The notes: generated by a model from the sequence alone, not told the origin. A DNA stretch of 64,000 bases from Chytridium lagenaria (GCA_025449115.1 JAHLKC010000016.1:248001-312000), one strand, 5' to 3'. Counted from the stretch's first letter, positions 10,874 through 22,665 are shown. A program made the numbers and translations.

Positions 10874-12069
10874 TTAGTAGTGGAAACAGCTATCAGAGGT
10901 TCTTCTCCTGTCTGAGCCCATATCGTGGGTCAGGATATTCTTCCGCAAACACATCGTCTGTGGATAACCAAACTTGAGGTCAGCCGGCGTAAACGCTTCA
11001 CGGCCGAACATCATCATGAATGGGGCTTCATTTGTGGTTTGGTGGACCGTTGTTCTGTATGCAAACAACACATAGGGGAGTATTTCATCCCAATCGTCAT
11101 GTGTTCTTTGGTTTATATATGCACGTATCATCTGGCATAAAGTTTTGTTTGTTCGTTCAACTAAACCGTTGGCCTGAGGCCAATACGGCATAGAGAAGGA
11201 TTGTTTCATTCCTAGTACAGTAGAAACTCTCTTAAAGAGGTCACTAGGAAATGGTTGTCCTTGATCCGAGTGTAATGTCAAGGGAATGCCGAAGCGGCAA
11301 AAGCATTGCTCAACAACTATTCTAGCAATGGTGTTTGCTTCTAAGTCGGGGACGGCAAACGCATCGGCCCAACGGGTAAAGTAGTCTGTGAGGACAACAA
11401 TATACTTGTTGCCACGTTGGCTAGTGTTCATAGGACCAACAATATCGATGGCCACACGATCCCAAGGTCTATGACCAAAGGGTATGGGCCTTACGGCACC
11501 TTTTCTAGTCAAGTTATCTTTAGATTGTTGACACGTAGGGCATCGTCGTATATATGCCTCTAAGTCTTTTTGGATAGTAGGCCACCAGAACCTATCTAGG
11601 GTAGTGGCGATAAGTCTGCGAACACCGAGGTGTCCTCCAGCCATCATATCATCATGGACGGCATCAAAAGCAACGTCCTGAAGTCTTTTGGGGGACACAT
11701 AAAGCGACTCGCACTGGCGATCGTCGCATGAGGTAGTCCTTCACATAGAGTACACGGTAGAGAACTCTACCACGCATCACCATATTCTGGGCATTCATTA
11801 AAACACCCTTTCTTAGATCAGGATCCTCAGGAAGGATTCCTTTCTCTAGGAACTTGATGACGTCTGCAAATCTCAAGTCATTTCTTTGGGCTTTAATGAA
11901 GTCACCAGATATCTGTCCATTAGCCATGAAGGCATTGGGAATAGTATCTGCATTCCTATCATTGAAAGAAGGCCCGGGGTTGTTTGAGGCTTCATGCGGT
12001 GGCTCTTGATCAGGTAAGTCAAGTGCTGGCAATGAGATCATGTTATCATAATCATTGTGGTGAGCATCG
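10874..12069 (-). CDS. Integrase of element A (HHCC finger, DD35E core)
   Basis: The best frame spans 10874-11698 (274 codons), with the preceding linker in an overlapping frame (11664-12069). Numbering from MSPKRLQ, the zinc finger ligands are H15, H23, C53 and C56. The catalytic triad is D85 (AIDIVGP), D145 (HSDQGQPF) and E181 (GLVERTNKT), with exactly 35 residues between the last two. The product would insert cDNA and process LTR ends in the nucleus. It lies downstream of the endonuclease domain and upstream of the GPY/F-like part. The core itself is uninterrupted in this copy, unlike copy B, so this is the best preserved enzyme of the element. Confidence 0.88.
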
Positions 12070-12885
12070 CTGTGCTCTAAGACCAATTCAACCATTTCAT
12101 GGTCAGTCAGTGAAGCCACGAAATGGTGGTTAACATTCCATTTACAAGGAATTCGTTTATCTACAAAGGCTAGTCTATTCTCCAAACAGCTTTATAGAAC
12201 TCTGTTGGGTCATGCCAAGTATATCCTGGCGTATGCGGATGGCTATGACGAAATCCATCCTTAAAACCTAAGTTAATGAATGAGCTAAGCCAATAGCGTT
12301 CATCGTTGCGGAATCCAGAGTATCCATAAATCTGGATGGTTCTCGAACATCAATTGCTTTGTGAGCAATGTTGAAAATCTCCTACAACAATTGTATTTGA
12401 CTGAGCTTGAGACTCTTTACAAAAGTATGTAGTCTTTCCAGGAACTTCATCTTGTATTCCTGTCTGTGATCATGCCTCGTGCCATTTGGCGCATAGACAT
12501 TCACTATATTCATACCTAAAAGGCAGAGTGTAAGGCACCGTCCTCTTCAACAAAGTGTCAAAGTCGTGCGCATCATATGAGTCCCGCATATCACTGAAAG
12601 TACGGGGATATCTTCGCGGACCATGGTCATAACACCATTGTGTCCATTTCTTTTGTCGTCAGCAAACATCTTCCATCCGCGGACGGACTTCAGTTGTTGC
12701 CAAAACTTTTCATGACCATCGCCGACCATAGTCTCTTGGAAGCAGGCGATGTCACATTCCATTTCATCCAAAAACTTAGCAAAGAACTCTGCTCTATTGG
12801 ATTCATCACCTTCAATCCTCTTTGCAAAGTGTTTCTTAACAAGAGCTTGAAGGCTATTCACATTCCAACTTATAATCTTCAACTT
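12070..12885 (-). pseudogene. Exonuclease III/APE1-type endonuclease domain inside element A pol
   Basis: About 270 codons between RNase H and integrase read as an EEP-superfamily nuclease. Motifs in order: KIISWNVNS (motif I), DIACFQET (metal-binding Glu), GHNGVMTMV, NIVNVYAPNG (catalytic Tyr), VVGDFNIAHKAIDV (Asp/Asn), NDERYWLSSFINLGFKDGFR, PHTPGYTW, WRID and SLTDHEMVEL (Asp-His pair). The segment between GDFN and YTW, with Asp-Val..Pro, ER and GF-D-FR, is typical of ExoIII/APE repair enzymes rather than LINE endonucleases. The frame starts inside the RT-RNase H ORF and is then broken, with a TAG right after WRID. Length and motif order equal a complete domain. Confidence 0.85.
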
Positions 12886-13615
12886 GGAAGAGCGGAATGG
12901 TGTTTGTATATCATCAATGGGATATAACCTTTTCATTGACTCTGGTGGGAAGTCATGGATCATACGAGAAGGAACATCAGGCAGAGCCGTCGTTCTCTCA
13001 ACGCCATATATCTCGCGTAGAGATGGGGGTGATTCTGCAGTAGTTCTCTTTTCATTGAGGGGTGAGAAGAGCTCACGTATCTCAAGTATTTCATAAGCAT
13101 GAAAACTACTTAGAGATTTTGGACCAGTGTCAGGCACTGGGTAGTTTACAGCATCTGGTGGTATACCAGCATTAACTGTTATGACATGGGTAATTTGTCC
13201 AGGTATGTGCCTAGGTGCGCGAGAGGAGTTGACCTCAGGATCAGGCACCTGGCAAATCCAGAATCGGGTAGTTCCTGTGAACTCCCGTTTTTGATATTCA
13301 AATAGTCTGCGTCTCTCGAGAATGTCCTTCAATCGAGATGACTTTATCCTAACAAAGACATTGTCAATGAGCTGTTCAGGGAAGATAACTTCACTGGAAA
13401 GCAATGGTTGATCAGATCCAAACTCCCGTTTTTGAGAAGGAGAAAAGACATGGGCGGGTGGGTGGGTATAATCAATGCTTATCGCAGAAGTTATGGTTTG
13501 CAAAAGTTCTTTGTTCTTAACTTTAGCATCTTTTCCGATAAAGACTCGAGGGGCGGTCTCAGGGAAGTCACCAATCTCTGAGTCGTCATCAGGTATATGC
13601 TTTGGGGGTTTGAAG
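12886..13615 (-). CDS. Linker between RNase H and endonuclease domain, element A
   Basis: About 240 codons continuous with the RT-RNase H frame (ORF 12547-14613). The composition is mixed and partly low complexity, with proline-rich stretches and segments such as VIFPEQLIDNVFVRIKSSRL and REIYGVERTTALPDVPSRM. No family recognised. The fact that it is open and in frame with both the RNase H and the start of the endonuclease shows that the endonuclease is part of the same polyprotein rather than a separate insertion. Confidence 0.6.
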
Positions 13616-15014
13616 CTGCGTGAGAGAGCGTCGGCCACGGCCTGGCTCTTGCCGGGAACATGAACCAACTCAATCTCATGATCCTGTAGAGAGTATGACC
13701 ATCGGGCAAAGCGGCCTTTCAAGTCACCTCTAGCAAACAGGGGAATTAAGGCTGAGTGATCAGTCTCAATGCGGTATGGTTTGCGCCATGTGTAAGTCTC
13801 AAAGAGGTTTGAAGACCACACAACAGCGAGACCCTCGCGGTCAGTGTTAGAGTAGTTCTGCTCAGCATCGTTCAACGTGCGTGAGGCAAAAGCTACAGGA
13901 TGGTATATGCCGTCGCGATTAACAAAAAGCGCAGCACCAATTGCGTACTTAGAAGCATCGCAAGATATGACGAATTTATCGTCTGGTAATGGAGTAACTA
14001 ATAGTACCTCGGATTTGAGTATATCTATTAAGCGTCGAAAGGCTGCTTCACAGGAGGCAGTCCAGTCAAATGAGATCTCTTTGCGAGTGAGATCATATAA
14101 CGGTTTTGCGACGTCAGTGAAGTTGGGTACAAACCGTCGAAAATAATTAGTGAAACCAAGGAATCGTTGAATATCCTTGACTGTTTTTGGTATAGGCCAA
14201 TCTTCAAGCTTAACAAGCTTATCAGGATCTGCTTTTATGCCATCTTCAGAGACAATATGACCCAGGAAGGGTAAGACCTTGAAAAGGAACTGACACTTCT
14301 TAGGCTTAAGCTTTAGGTTGTATTCATATAATCTATCAAATACAAGCTGAAGATTTTCGAAGTGGGAATCCACATCCGTTGAGAATATGATAATATCGTC
14401 AATGTACACCATACATTTGATCCACTTTATTCCAGCGAGGACTAAGTCCATGCATCTCTGGAAAGTTGGTGGACTATTTGTGAGGCCAAAAGGCATCACG
14501 TTGTACTCATACAGTCCATCTGGGGTAACAAAGGCAGTTTTGTGACGATCCTCTGGGGCTACAGGTATTTGCCAAAAGCCTGAGAGGAGATCAAGGGATG
14601 AGAAGAGACACATCCCGGCTAATCGATCAAAGGTCTCATCAATGCGTGGTAAAGGATACTTATCCTTTATTGTAATCTCATTGAGACGACGAAGTCAGTG
14701 CAGAATCTATCAGCACCGTCCTTCTTTTTCGCGAGACACACGGGAGAGGCGTGAGGAGAGCGTGACTTCCTAATGACGCCAGTCTTCAGCATTTCCTCGA
14801 CATGGTCGCGGATGATCTTAGCGCGCTCTAAACCAACTGGGTAAGGAGCCATGTTGGGAGGGCGAGAATATGGTTTTGTCTCAATGGTATGGTAACCAGG
14901 GTCCTTTGTGCCTGTTCTAACGTATTCACGAAAGACATCAGCGTTCTTAGGAATTGACAAGAAACTGGATGAGTCGCTCACGCAGTTGCATATCAGTAAT
15001 GTGCTGAAGATCAA
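13616..15014 (-). CDS. Reverse transcriptase and RNase H of element A
   Basis: RT copies the element RNA and RNase H removes the template. The N-terminal RT part is in the 14667-15014 frame (RSPHASPVCLAKKKDGADRF, the fingers motif). The rest lies in the 12547-14613 frame: FSSLDLLSGFWQIPV with catalytic Asp, MPFGLTNSPPTFQRCMD, then YIDDIIIFS at about 14385-14410. The thumb and connection (GFTNYFRRFVPNF) lead into RNase H with ISCDASKYAIGAALF, EGLAVVWS, ETDHSAL and VADALSR, the Ty3/gypsy arrangement. A frameshift near 14640-14680 separates the two parts. Clearly Ty3/gypsy-like by motif spacing. Confidence 0.92.
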
Positions 15015-16205
15015 ACTTCTTCAAGAGATCCTCAGTGGATATAGGATCCATGTTCTTAAGGTAATCCATGCGATCCTCATTTGTGGTGTCATGAGTCTAT
15101 GACGGGAGGGCTCTTCCAAATCAGGGCCACCGTCAGCTGGGGTTTCTAGCAGAGCTTTTGTGACAAAGTCAGGAAGAGGGGGAATATCAGGCATGGAGCC
15201 GTATCCTTCGTCGACGGGATCTAACTCCTTTTGGAAGTCAGGATATCCGTGTTGGGCACATCCAAGAGGGGTCTCGAGACTCCTCTGGTGGAAGTTTAGC
15301 TTTTCAAGCTTGTGTAAGGTGAGAAGTACGTTACTCTGTGGGTACTTCCCCTTTATTGCTGCTCTTCCTAGAAGGCGGCGGGTGTCAGCACGGCTGACCT
15401 TTCTTTTACCATCGTCATCAACAGCACCAATGCCGTTAATGAGAAGGTTGAGATGGTTTCCAAAATCTTGGAGTGTTTTAATCCGTCTATTTGCGGTGAC
15501 CTCTGTTTTGATATAGAGGCATGCAGCAGGGTCATCTTGATCATCCTCATGAATGGGGATGAAATCAATGAACCGTTGTTTAGGGTCGTCATGAATATAC
15601 CCAAAACACGTTCCTGGTGGTAAAGAGGTCTGGAAAGGTCCTTGATGACCAACCTGTAGAGGGAATGGTTCCATGTCTGGTACAAGACGACCATCGTCGC
15701 AACGTACGGCCTGCATTCCGTTGGGAAACAGGTCTGCGTGTGAGTATACGGTCCTTTCCGCGTCAAAGTCAGTAAAGTCCTGACGAGGAAGAACGGTGTA
15801 GTTTGCGGAAGGGACGTCTGGCAGCCTATCGAAGACACACCACACGGTTGTCCCGTAATCAGGATCGAACTGAGCCTCCTTAGCGAGGACAATTCGTATG
15901 TAGGGTGACTTACTCTTGTAAGTGAACCCATTTGTTATTACTTCAAAGGTGTCTCGTAAGTTTTTACCTTTTCTACCTTTAAGAGTAGGGGAGTAATAGA
16001 AGTAGCGTAGTTTGTGAGAACTAGCTAGAATATCCATGTGGAAGGCTTGCACCGTTGGCATGCCAAGAATCACTGGCCGCGGACAGTTTTCCACTATATA
16101 GAAAGGAAGTTCTTCCTAACTCCAGGAGTAATTCCAGGAGATACGTTGAGTCTGCATATTCCTAGAATTACGCTCTCGTCCACCAATTCCATTAGAGAAC
16201 TTTGG
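15015..16205 (-). pseudogene. Partial retropepsin-like segment and protease-RT spacer, element A
   Basis: The frame 15021-16094 begins MENCPRPVILGMPTVQAFHM, which matches the C-terminal strand of a retropepsin (ILGxxxL). Just upstream, in a shifted frame, comes ILGICRLNVSPGITPG, which may be the preceding strands. The active-site D-T/S-G is not visible between this segment and the end of gag. The following roughly 300 codons (for example FGYIHDDPKQRFIDFIPIHE and LGRAAIKGKYPQSNVLLTLH) are a spacer without a recognised family that leads into RT. Copy B has the same arrangement. Confidence 0.65.
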
Positions 16206-16209
16206 GTAA

Positions 16210-18257
16210 TTAAAATGGAGTGATATCAAACCTCAACTCCACGTTATAATCAAAGCTGTTGGAACTACCTTGACGAGAACGGTTGCCAAAGTCGTTGTTG
16301 CGGGGAGGGTACCCCTGACGGTAAGGCTGGCGCTGGTATGGTTCACGAGCGCCATTCTTAATCATTTCAATGTCAGCGCGAAGGCTAGTCACGTCAACCT
16401 CAGATAACTCGGCATCACCATCAGAGTGGAGGACGGAGTTTAAGGTAGTAACGTACGTGTTTAACGTACGATTGACGAGTTCGTCGCTCATGTTGGGGAA
16501 AGGCAACGGGAGGTCAGTATTCTCGGCGATATGAACCATAAGGTTATCGCGAGTATTGGGAGTCTTTTTTATTTCACGACGAAGTCGGATAACTTCGCGT
16601 TGTCCATCAGAGACTGCTTGAGACAGGGACTCAATTTTCTCTGAAAACGCCTGAACAATGGCCGCAGTTTCGGAGGAGGTATCCAAAGATTTCACCAAAC
16701 GAGGGTGATGAAGTTGCATGTGGTCGACGATGTCGTCGGCACTGACATCTTTGTGGTCCCATTTACGTCCAGAGGTAAAGGTTTCCTTTTTGACGAGGGA
16801 CTTCCAACGGTCATCTTGGCATCCCCGGATGAGGATATCTTTAAGCTTTTCGTCTTGAAGACGGTTAGAGGATGGTAAAGACGTATTAAGGTACGTCAAC
16901 TTATTAAGAGCTTCAAGTGGGCTCATACGCGAGGTATCCCACTGAAACTGTTCAACCTTCGTGGCAAGGTCAGTCACGTCGGTATTAGGTGCAAAATTAC
17001 GACGGAGAACCTTTTTAAGTTGCTCCAACGTCGTCTGAGCTCTGGGAACAAGGTGAGCTACAGAGTCGACGGGGGGCTTCAAGTTGATGGCTGGATTCCA
17101 TGTAACGCGAAAAGCGTGTTCCAGATCATCAAAAGGACGAGCAAGGTCCGGTTTGTTAGGGTCATTAACATACTGATCGAGAATGTTCTCAATCTTTGCA
17201 ATGAAGCGGTAAATGGCCGCCGGTTGAGGGGAGTCCAGAACCACGGTTGCCATATCATCTTTGGCGCTCTTAGCAGTCATGCCATCTTTAATCTTACCAA
17301 ATCCAGGCAAAGAGGCAGACGAAGAAGAGCGGGAAAACCCGCCTGGACCTGCAGCACCGGACATATCGATGGGAGCAGCTGTTTGTACTGGGTTAAAAGT
17401 AGTAGTTACAGTAAGTAGAGACGACGAAGCCGTCGGAATGTTGACTGGAGTCGGAGCTGTAGTCAAAGGAACGACAAGGATGTCGGGTTCGTTGGGTTCG
17501 GCGGGTGGGTCACTTACACGCGGAATCCAAGCAATACTAGAAGACAAAGCTTCTGGAAAGATATCACGAGTATTCCTCAAGTTGGAGAATACTTGGCGAG
17601 ATAAAATGGACCTTGGGCGGAAACCCAGAGGATTAAGAGTGATACCGGCAACTGGAGAGAAGTCCGTTTGGATGGATGGTGAGAAAAGTGCCAACTGAAA
17701 AGCAGTAGCACTTAACTCAGATGTTGACGAGGATTCGTCAAAAGTGTCAGCTGAGGCAGAAGCCTGGGCTGTGTGGCTTGGTGGAGCGAGAACGGTCGCA
17801 ACGCGAGGGTTCAAGACAAGCTCCAAATGAAAAGGGGCTTCAAGATGACGTGGGGCCGTGATAACGGGACCAGCGTGATAAAGAAGCACGAGATCAGCCC
17901 TATTAAATAGGGAATCGCGATGAGAGGCAAGGTAATCTAACGATGCAATCTCACGGCGACCTGATCTGGAATAGGTAACAGAAGGGAAGAAAATGTCGCT
18001 AATTGAAAGAGACTAGGATGAAAAAGAACAGATCCTTCCTCAGTTATCGCGATCACGAGCTGTAAATTCGTGATCAAAGGCGGGGGAACAGAATGGCTTG
18101 CAAAGTTAGCAGCAACAAAAACAAACCACCAGTAAGGCTGTCGGATCACTGGACCACGATGGATGGCAGTGATTAATGTAGCTTGGAAGAAGAATGCGTC
18201 AGAAGAGCGTTCGAGGGTGAAATGGGGGTAGTTCTCCATATCTCTTACTTTTTTCAA
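16210..18257 (-). CDS. Gag-like protein of element A (one frameshift)
   Basis: The main frame is 16210-17889 (559 codons). Comparison with copy B places the true start further up, at MKKVRDMENYPHF (18257, or the second ATG at 18239), with one frameshift near 18000. The N-terminal 150 residues form an aromatic-rich domain (QPYWWFVFVAANF) of no known family. A Ser/Thr/Pro linker follows, then an alpha-helical capsid-like part (IYRFIAKIENILDQYVNDPN, LEQLKKVLRRNF, SRMSPLEALNKLTYL). The C-terminus is rich in Arg, Gln, Gly and Asn (EPYQRQPYRQGYPPRNN) and lacks a CCHC knuckle. It is expected to form the particle that encloses the RNA. Confidence 0.75.
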
Positions 18258-18459
18258 CTTTACATCAAGCGAGAATCGCGAAAATCTTAAAGGAAATCTT
18301 CGGTTTTTGCAGTATTTAACGCGTTTTTGTGTATAATAAAGATCACGTTTGGGGGATAATAAATGATCTATTTTTATTCTATGGTACTTCTTTGTTACTT
18401 ATTTTGACTTATAATAAAGAGTAAAAATGAAAAGGTTAACGCGATAAATCGCATTAACC

Positions 18460-20479
18460 CTATTCAGTGTCCTTCTCGAGGCTAGTAATAGAATCACTGC
18501 CAGCATCACTAGCTTTGGCACTGATGGGAGAAAACTTCGGCGACGTGGAACGCGTCGAGAGAGGTGATTCGTCAATAACCACAGCTTCGGACTCTTCATG
18601 AGCCTTCTTAACGCAAGCGGCATGGGAAGCGACGGCGTTTTCAATACTTTTGCGACGTTCTTCGTTACAGGGGTCGTTGTTCTTCTCTCGAGACGCGACA
18701 AGACGAGCTTTGTATTCTGCTAAGCTCACTTTCTGCTTGACTGAAGCGGAAGCGGCGGCCATGGCATCAGCAGGCTGAAGGTGTCGGCGAACCAAAGCAA
18801 GCGATGAAGAGGTGGCAACCACCTTAGTCTTTGGCTTGTACTCGAGACGATGTAGGAGCGTCGTAAGATCATCAACGAGCATACCATGGTGACGAACTCC
18901 ACGAGGAGCACGTAGAGGGAGGGCAAGAGATTTGCCTTTAACTTGACGAGGGTCAGGAGGTTGGTCAGAAGCATCTGACTCGTCGTCACTGGCATTAACG
19001 GAACCACGAGAGGCGGTTGTCGTATCCGTCGTCGTGTCAAAGGTGTTGACGGCCTCATCAGAAGAGGTCATGACAGTGTCTTTGGTGGGTGTGATGGGAT
19101 CACGGGCGTTCCTCAAGAGCGGCAGCTGGAGGACCACGAGGCTCGGGAGGTGGAGGCGGCATAGCTGGCATGTAACTACCTTGCTTTAAACCAGCCTCGA
19201 GGTCGTGTAATCGCATTTGACTATCAAGAAGTGAAGCCGCGAGCTCTCGACGGATGGAGACGAGAGATGCGTCGGAAAACTTCTTCTCAGGCGAAAGCTC
19301 CTTGACAGTTAATGGAGCGAATCCATCAATAGCGCTGATGCGAGCACTGGTCTCCACAATCATCGTACGAATCTTCACGGCAGTATTGTGAAGGTATTGG
19401 CGCCGTTGCGTCACCAGTGAGATCACAGAATCCAGTTTCTGGCTTCGGTAAGTAGGGTCCCGGTTTAAACGAGACTCGTTAAGGTTAACATCAACCTCCA
19501 GGACCTTCAGTCTATCAGCCATCAAGTGGATGACAGCAATGTTGGATCGACCACTTCCCAACTCCTTCTCACGTCGAGTTGAGGCTTGGGAGGTGGTTTC
19601 AGGAGGAGGAACGACAGGGAGAGCTGGCGCTCGGCGTTTAAGGATGATAACGCGAGGGTCAAGCTGTCCAGCATTCCGTTGGCGGATGGCTTCTTCAAGT
19701 TCAGCCCCGGTAAGTTCCTCCAGAATGGACGGATTATCTTCAGGTTGGAAAAGGTAGATCTCCTCATCCTGCGAGGGCTGTCCAGTCTCTTCCAAAGAAT
19801 TGCGTCGAACATCACGAGGGACATAGGACGATTTCATGTTGCCGTCATCGGCGTCGCAGTCCATGGGCTCAAGAGGCCCTGACGAGAGGGTTTTCTGACG
19901 CTCAACAGGGCGACGAGAGGAGGAGGCGACTTGAGAGAGGTCGTTTTCATCATCACTATCGACAATGATGGTCGTTTTGGCGGCTGCAGCTGCTTTTACG
20001 ACGTTTTTCTTCACTGGCGGGGGTCCAGGAGGAGGAGGAGGTGGTGGAGGCATGCGACCAGCCTCCAGAGCTCTCTGATGCTGAGCGACGGTCCCACGGG
20101 AATCCAGGATCAGAATACCAAGAGACTTGCACTCCTCGTTGGAGAGGTAGCGTTCATCGAGCTCTCCCTTCCTGCGAGGTCTCTGATTGCGCATGAACCG
20201 ATTAAGGTTCTCGTGACAGAAGGGGATCCCCAGCAGAGCGTTCATGGCACGGAATTGAGCCATGATGTTGTTGGAGAGGTCCTTAATGATGGGAAGGTCG
20301 GTGCCTGCCTTCAGCGAGAGGAGGCGCGCGTTTTCAGGGATGCCGGCTCCGTTGAGCCTGGGGCGAGGTTTCTTCTTCTCCACCCTTCCTTTGCTGGCAT
20401 GGTGTTGAGGGTTTCCAGCCTTTCCGCTGGTGTTCTTCTCGGTGGAGGCGTTGCGAGGGCTCACTGAAGTAAACCACAA
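18460..20479 (-). CDS. ORF1 of element A, proline-rich protein of unknown family
   Basis: An extra coding region between leader and gag, formed by frames 19100-20479 (459 codons) and 18460-19137 (225 codons) joined by one frameshift near 19110; copy B reads through this junction. The product would be about 670 residues. Features in order: a basic N-terminus (KGRVEKKKPRPRL), a helical part, a polyproline run (PPPPPPPPGPPP), a SUMO-interacting-motif-like TTIIVDSDDEND, a long helical part (VLEVDVNLNESRLNRDP), a second PPPPPEPRGPPAA and a charged tail ending SLEKDTE. No enzyme motif or zinc knuckle is seen. Most Ty3/gypsy elements have no such ORF. Its role is unknown. Confidence 0.6.
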
Positions 20480-21719
20480 TCATCAAACGATAACGTTAAT
20501 AAAGATGCAAGCACAGCATAAATGGTTTGAATGATGCGTTGGTGCTTACTCTTGAGTCTTTTGTGTGAGGACTTCGATGGGTGGTTGTCAAATCTTTTCA
20601 ACAATTAGACAATTTGTTGTAATAAATGAAATTTCATTTTGAGCTCTTTGCGATGGGAGGCAACTCACGCCAAATGGCGTGAGCTGTTCCCCATCACCTT
20701 GGATTCGTTAATTGTCATTTATATAATTAACGGATCAAACAGGGGTAGCTTTGGAGGATATAGAGCTAAATCCTCCCAAGCCGTCCCGAAATTGTCCTTA
20801 TTTTTTCGAAAATATTTTCTAAGTCTTTTAATGTTATTAATATATTAATAAAATATCGTCGAAAACAAAGAGTTTTCGACGAGAACTTTTGTGAATTCTT
20901 AGTAACTTCTTATAAAGAATCAGAAACGCTTTACAGCAACGTTTTAAGGCCTATTTTGGCCGAGATCCTTTGGACCACCTCTGGCTTCGAGGTTTTGGGC
21001 TAGATAAGGTGGTTCCACAGGGTGGTTTTTCAAAAATGAAATTAATGTGTGTGATGTTTTGATCAAACATCAACACTAAAAATGCACGATCGGCGTCAAT
21101 ATTGACGCTAGAGCGCCCGTTCGACAGCGCAAATGATATGCGTCAGACGGCGCATCTTTTATATAAAAATCGAAAAGAGTTTCTAATTAAAAAGTAAAGT
21201 TTCTATTAAAGTTTATAAAAAGGCAACCTAGAAGGCTGCACTTTTCACAAAATATAGACCAGAGGTCAGGATGACGACAAAGTCGTCAAACGAAAAGGTT
21301 TTGTTAATAAACAATCGAAAAGGTCGAAAGTTTAAGTAACAGGTTTTCTTCTTTTAAGGATCTGGGCGCTCCAGCGCGCAAATCAAGAAGGGTTTTTCAC
21401 ATAATGCTAAGCTTAGGGGGCGAAAGATCGCGGCCTTAGCAAAGCTGTGAAGGTGGGGAGGCTCTGATGCCCATGCAGTGGCTAGGGAGGCTACTAGAGG
21501 GTCCCGGAAGCAGCATGGTGACACAAAATGGACAATGGCCATGCAGAGTGTCAGGGGAGTCCCCTAGCACAATGCAAGGCCACCACCAGAGCTCCAGAGA
21601 CAGCGGGAACGCGTCCACGTTTGTCCAGGGCGGGGGTGCCGATAGGTCATCGAAAAAATCCAAAAGGAAATGACGAAAACCAAAGAGAAATCAACGAAAA
21701 CTCACCAGACACCTTTTTA
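20480..21719 (-). other. Leader of element A
   Basis: About 1.24 kb between primer-binding site and ORF1 without a supported frame. It contains an exact hairpin with 10-bp arms and 5-base loop at 20857-20881 (CGTCGAAAAC / GTTTTCGACG) and a perfect 16-bp palindrome GCGTCAATATTGACGC near 21092-21112; both recur in copy B. Close to ORF1, GTAAGCACC..TTACTTCAG (minus strand) could be a spliced leader intron. Likely holds packaging and translation signals. Confidence 0.6.
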
Positions 21720-21732
21720 GGTTGGGCCCCCA
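21720..21732 (-). other. Primer-binding site of element A
   Basis: On the minus strand TGGGGGCCCAACC starts one base inside the 5' LTR. It is identical in copy B and in the nested element. Its position fixes the element's orientation. Confidence 0.8.
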
Positions 21733-21733
21733 C

Positions 21734-22665
21734 TGTGATCTTCTCTTGACCCATCCCTCCCTACCTAGCTTCGACTAGGGGGTAGGGGAGAAGAGTAAAG
21801 GAGTTGCTCCAGCAGAGCAAGTCCACAGAGCACCTAAAGGACGGATGTACTCCGTCTAAGTGATGTTGTTGTTGTTTGGCGATGTGTGGGTAGTTCGCGA
21901 GGTTCTATTAAATAAAAGGGAGAAGGGAACGGTTTTAGTATCTTCTATATCGACTTACCTTGCTAATAAACCAATATGAGCACCAGATCGTCTCCTGGCG
22001 ATCGGGGATGGCTGAAAGCCTCCTTGCCTTCCTGCTATGGCACCTTTTGGAACGTGAGATCTCGTTGCCTCACGAGCTGGCACAGGGTAACCTCACTCAT
22101 CACCTGCCTGCAGCGTCGATCACCGGCTCAGGGATCATCAGAGGTGGAATGTAGCCGACCAAGCCTAAGCTAAAGGACACTGACAATGAGGAGGACCCTT
22201 GGGCTCCCATCGCAGCCTTCTGCTTCAAACAGCTGGATTGCGGCTTCACCAGGTGGCAGGGGGTAGAGGGGTGGGCTGCCATCCAAGAAGGAGTGAAGGG
22301 AGATCACGGCGAGGCCACGCGCGTGAGATAGAGGATGGGGATCAACTCAATATCAATTACTTAATTCAACATGTACAAATTAAATCAAGAAATCTCTCAT
22401 ATTAAAGTAATACACAAAATACAAATAAATAATAGACACAACATATGCACACACACATAAACGGCACATATGCGCGCCACCTCCTTCAATAAAAACCCTA
22501 TAAACGTGGGGAAAAACTATATATAAAAAACCCAAAGGGAAAAGAAGGGAGGATTCAATATGACGCGTAAATATACGCGTCGACGCGGGATATAACAGAA
22601 CTCAACGGACTTAGTCAAAATGTCGTTATGAGCCATAGGCCATGTGAATAATGTAATTCTTCACA
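21734..22665 (-). repeat. 5' LTR of element A (932 bp)
   Basis: It starts TGTGATC and ends TTCACA in plus-strand text and abuts the primer-binding site. In the block about 100-260 bp from the TGTGATC end it reads CCTAAAGGACGGATGTACTC and TTCTATTAAATAAAAGGGAG, like the 5' LTR of copy B. Its own 3' LTR reads CCTAGGGACAGGATGTACTC there. Other sites agree within the element instead. Confidence 0.93.

Larger units (their letters stand above)
3235..22665 (-). mobile_element. Ty3/gypsy-type LTR retrotransposon, copy A, carrying a nested element
   Basis: The element is complete from LTR to LTR on the minus strand: 19,431 bp here, or about 14.56 kb once the nested insertion and its 4-bp duplication are removed. 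That agrees with copy B (14,512 bp). In transcription order it carries the 5' LTR (21734-22665), primer-binding site, leader, ORF1, gag, partial protease, RT, RNase H, ExoIII/APE-type endonuclease, integrase, GPY/F-like and chromodomain-like segments, polypurine tract and 3' LTR (3235-4174). The RT-RNase H-integrase order and the C-terminal chromodomain-like segment place it with Ty3/gypsy chromovirus-type elements. Several frameshifts break pol. It is the better preserved of the two copies. Confidence 0.93.

Noticed and set aside
12070..12885. A LINE inserted into the LTR element as source of the endonuclease
   Set aside because: No second reverse transcriptase, poly-A tail or target duplication surrounds the domain, both copies have it at the same place in the pol frame, and its sequence is ExoIII/APE-like rather than LINE-like.
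21354..21749. Frames of 62-75 codons on both strands, repeated inverted at 24951-25346
   Set aside because: These are leader sequence of the large element seen twice because A and B are inverted copies. Overlapping frames on both strands without family motifs are not genes.
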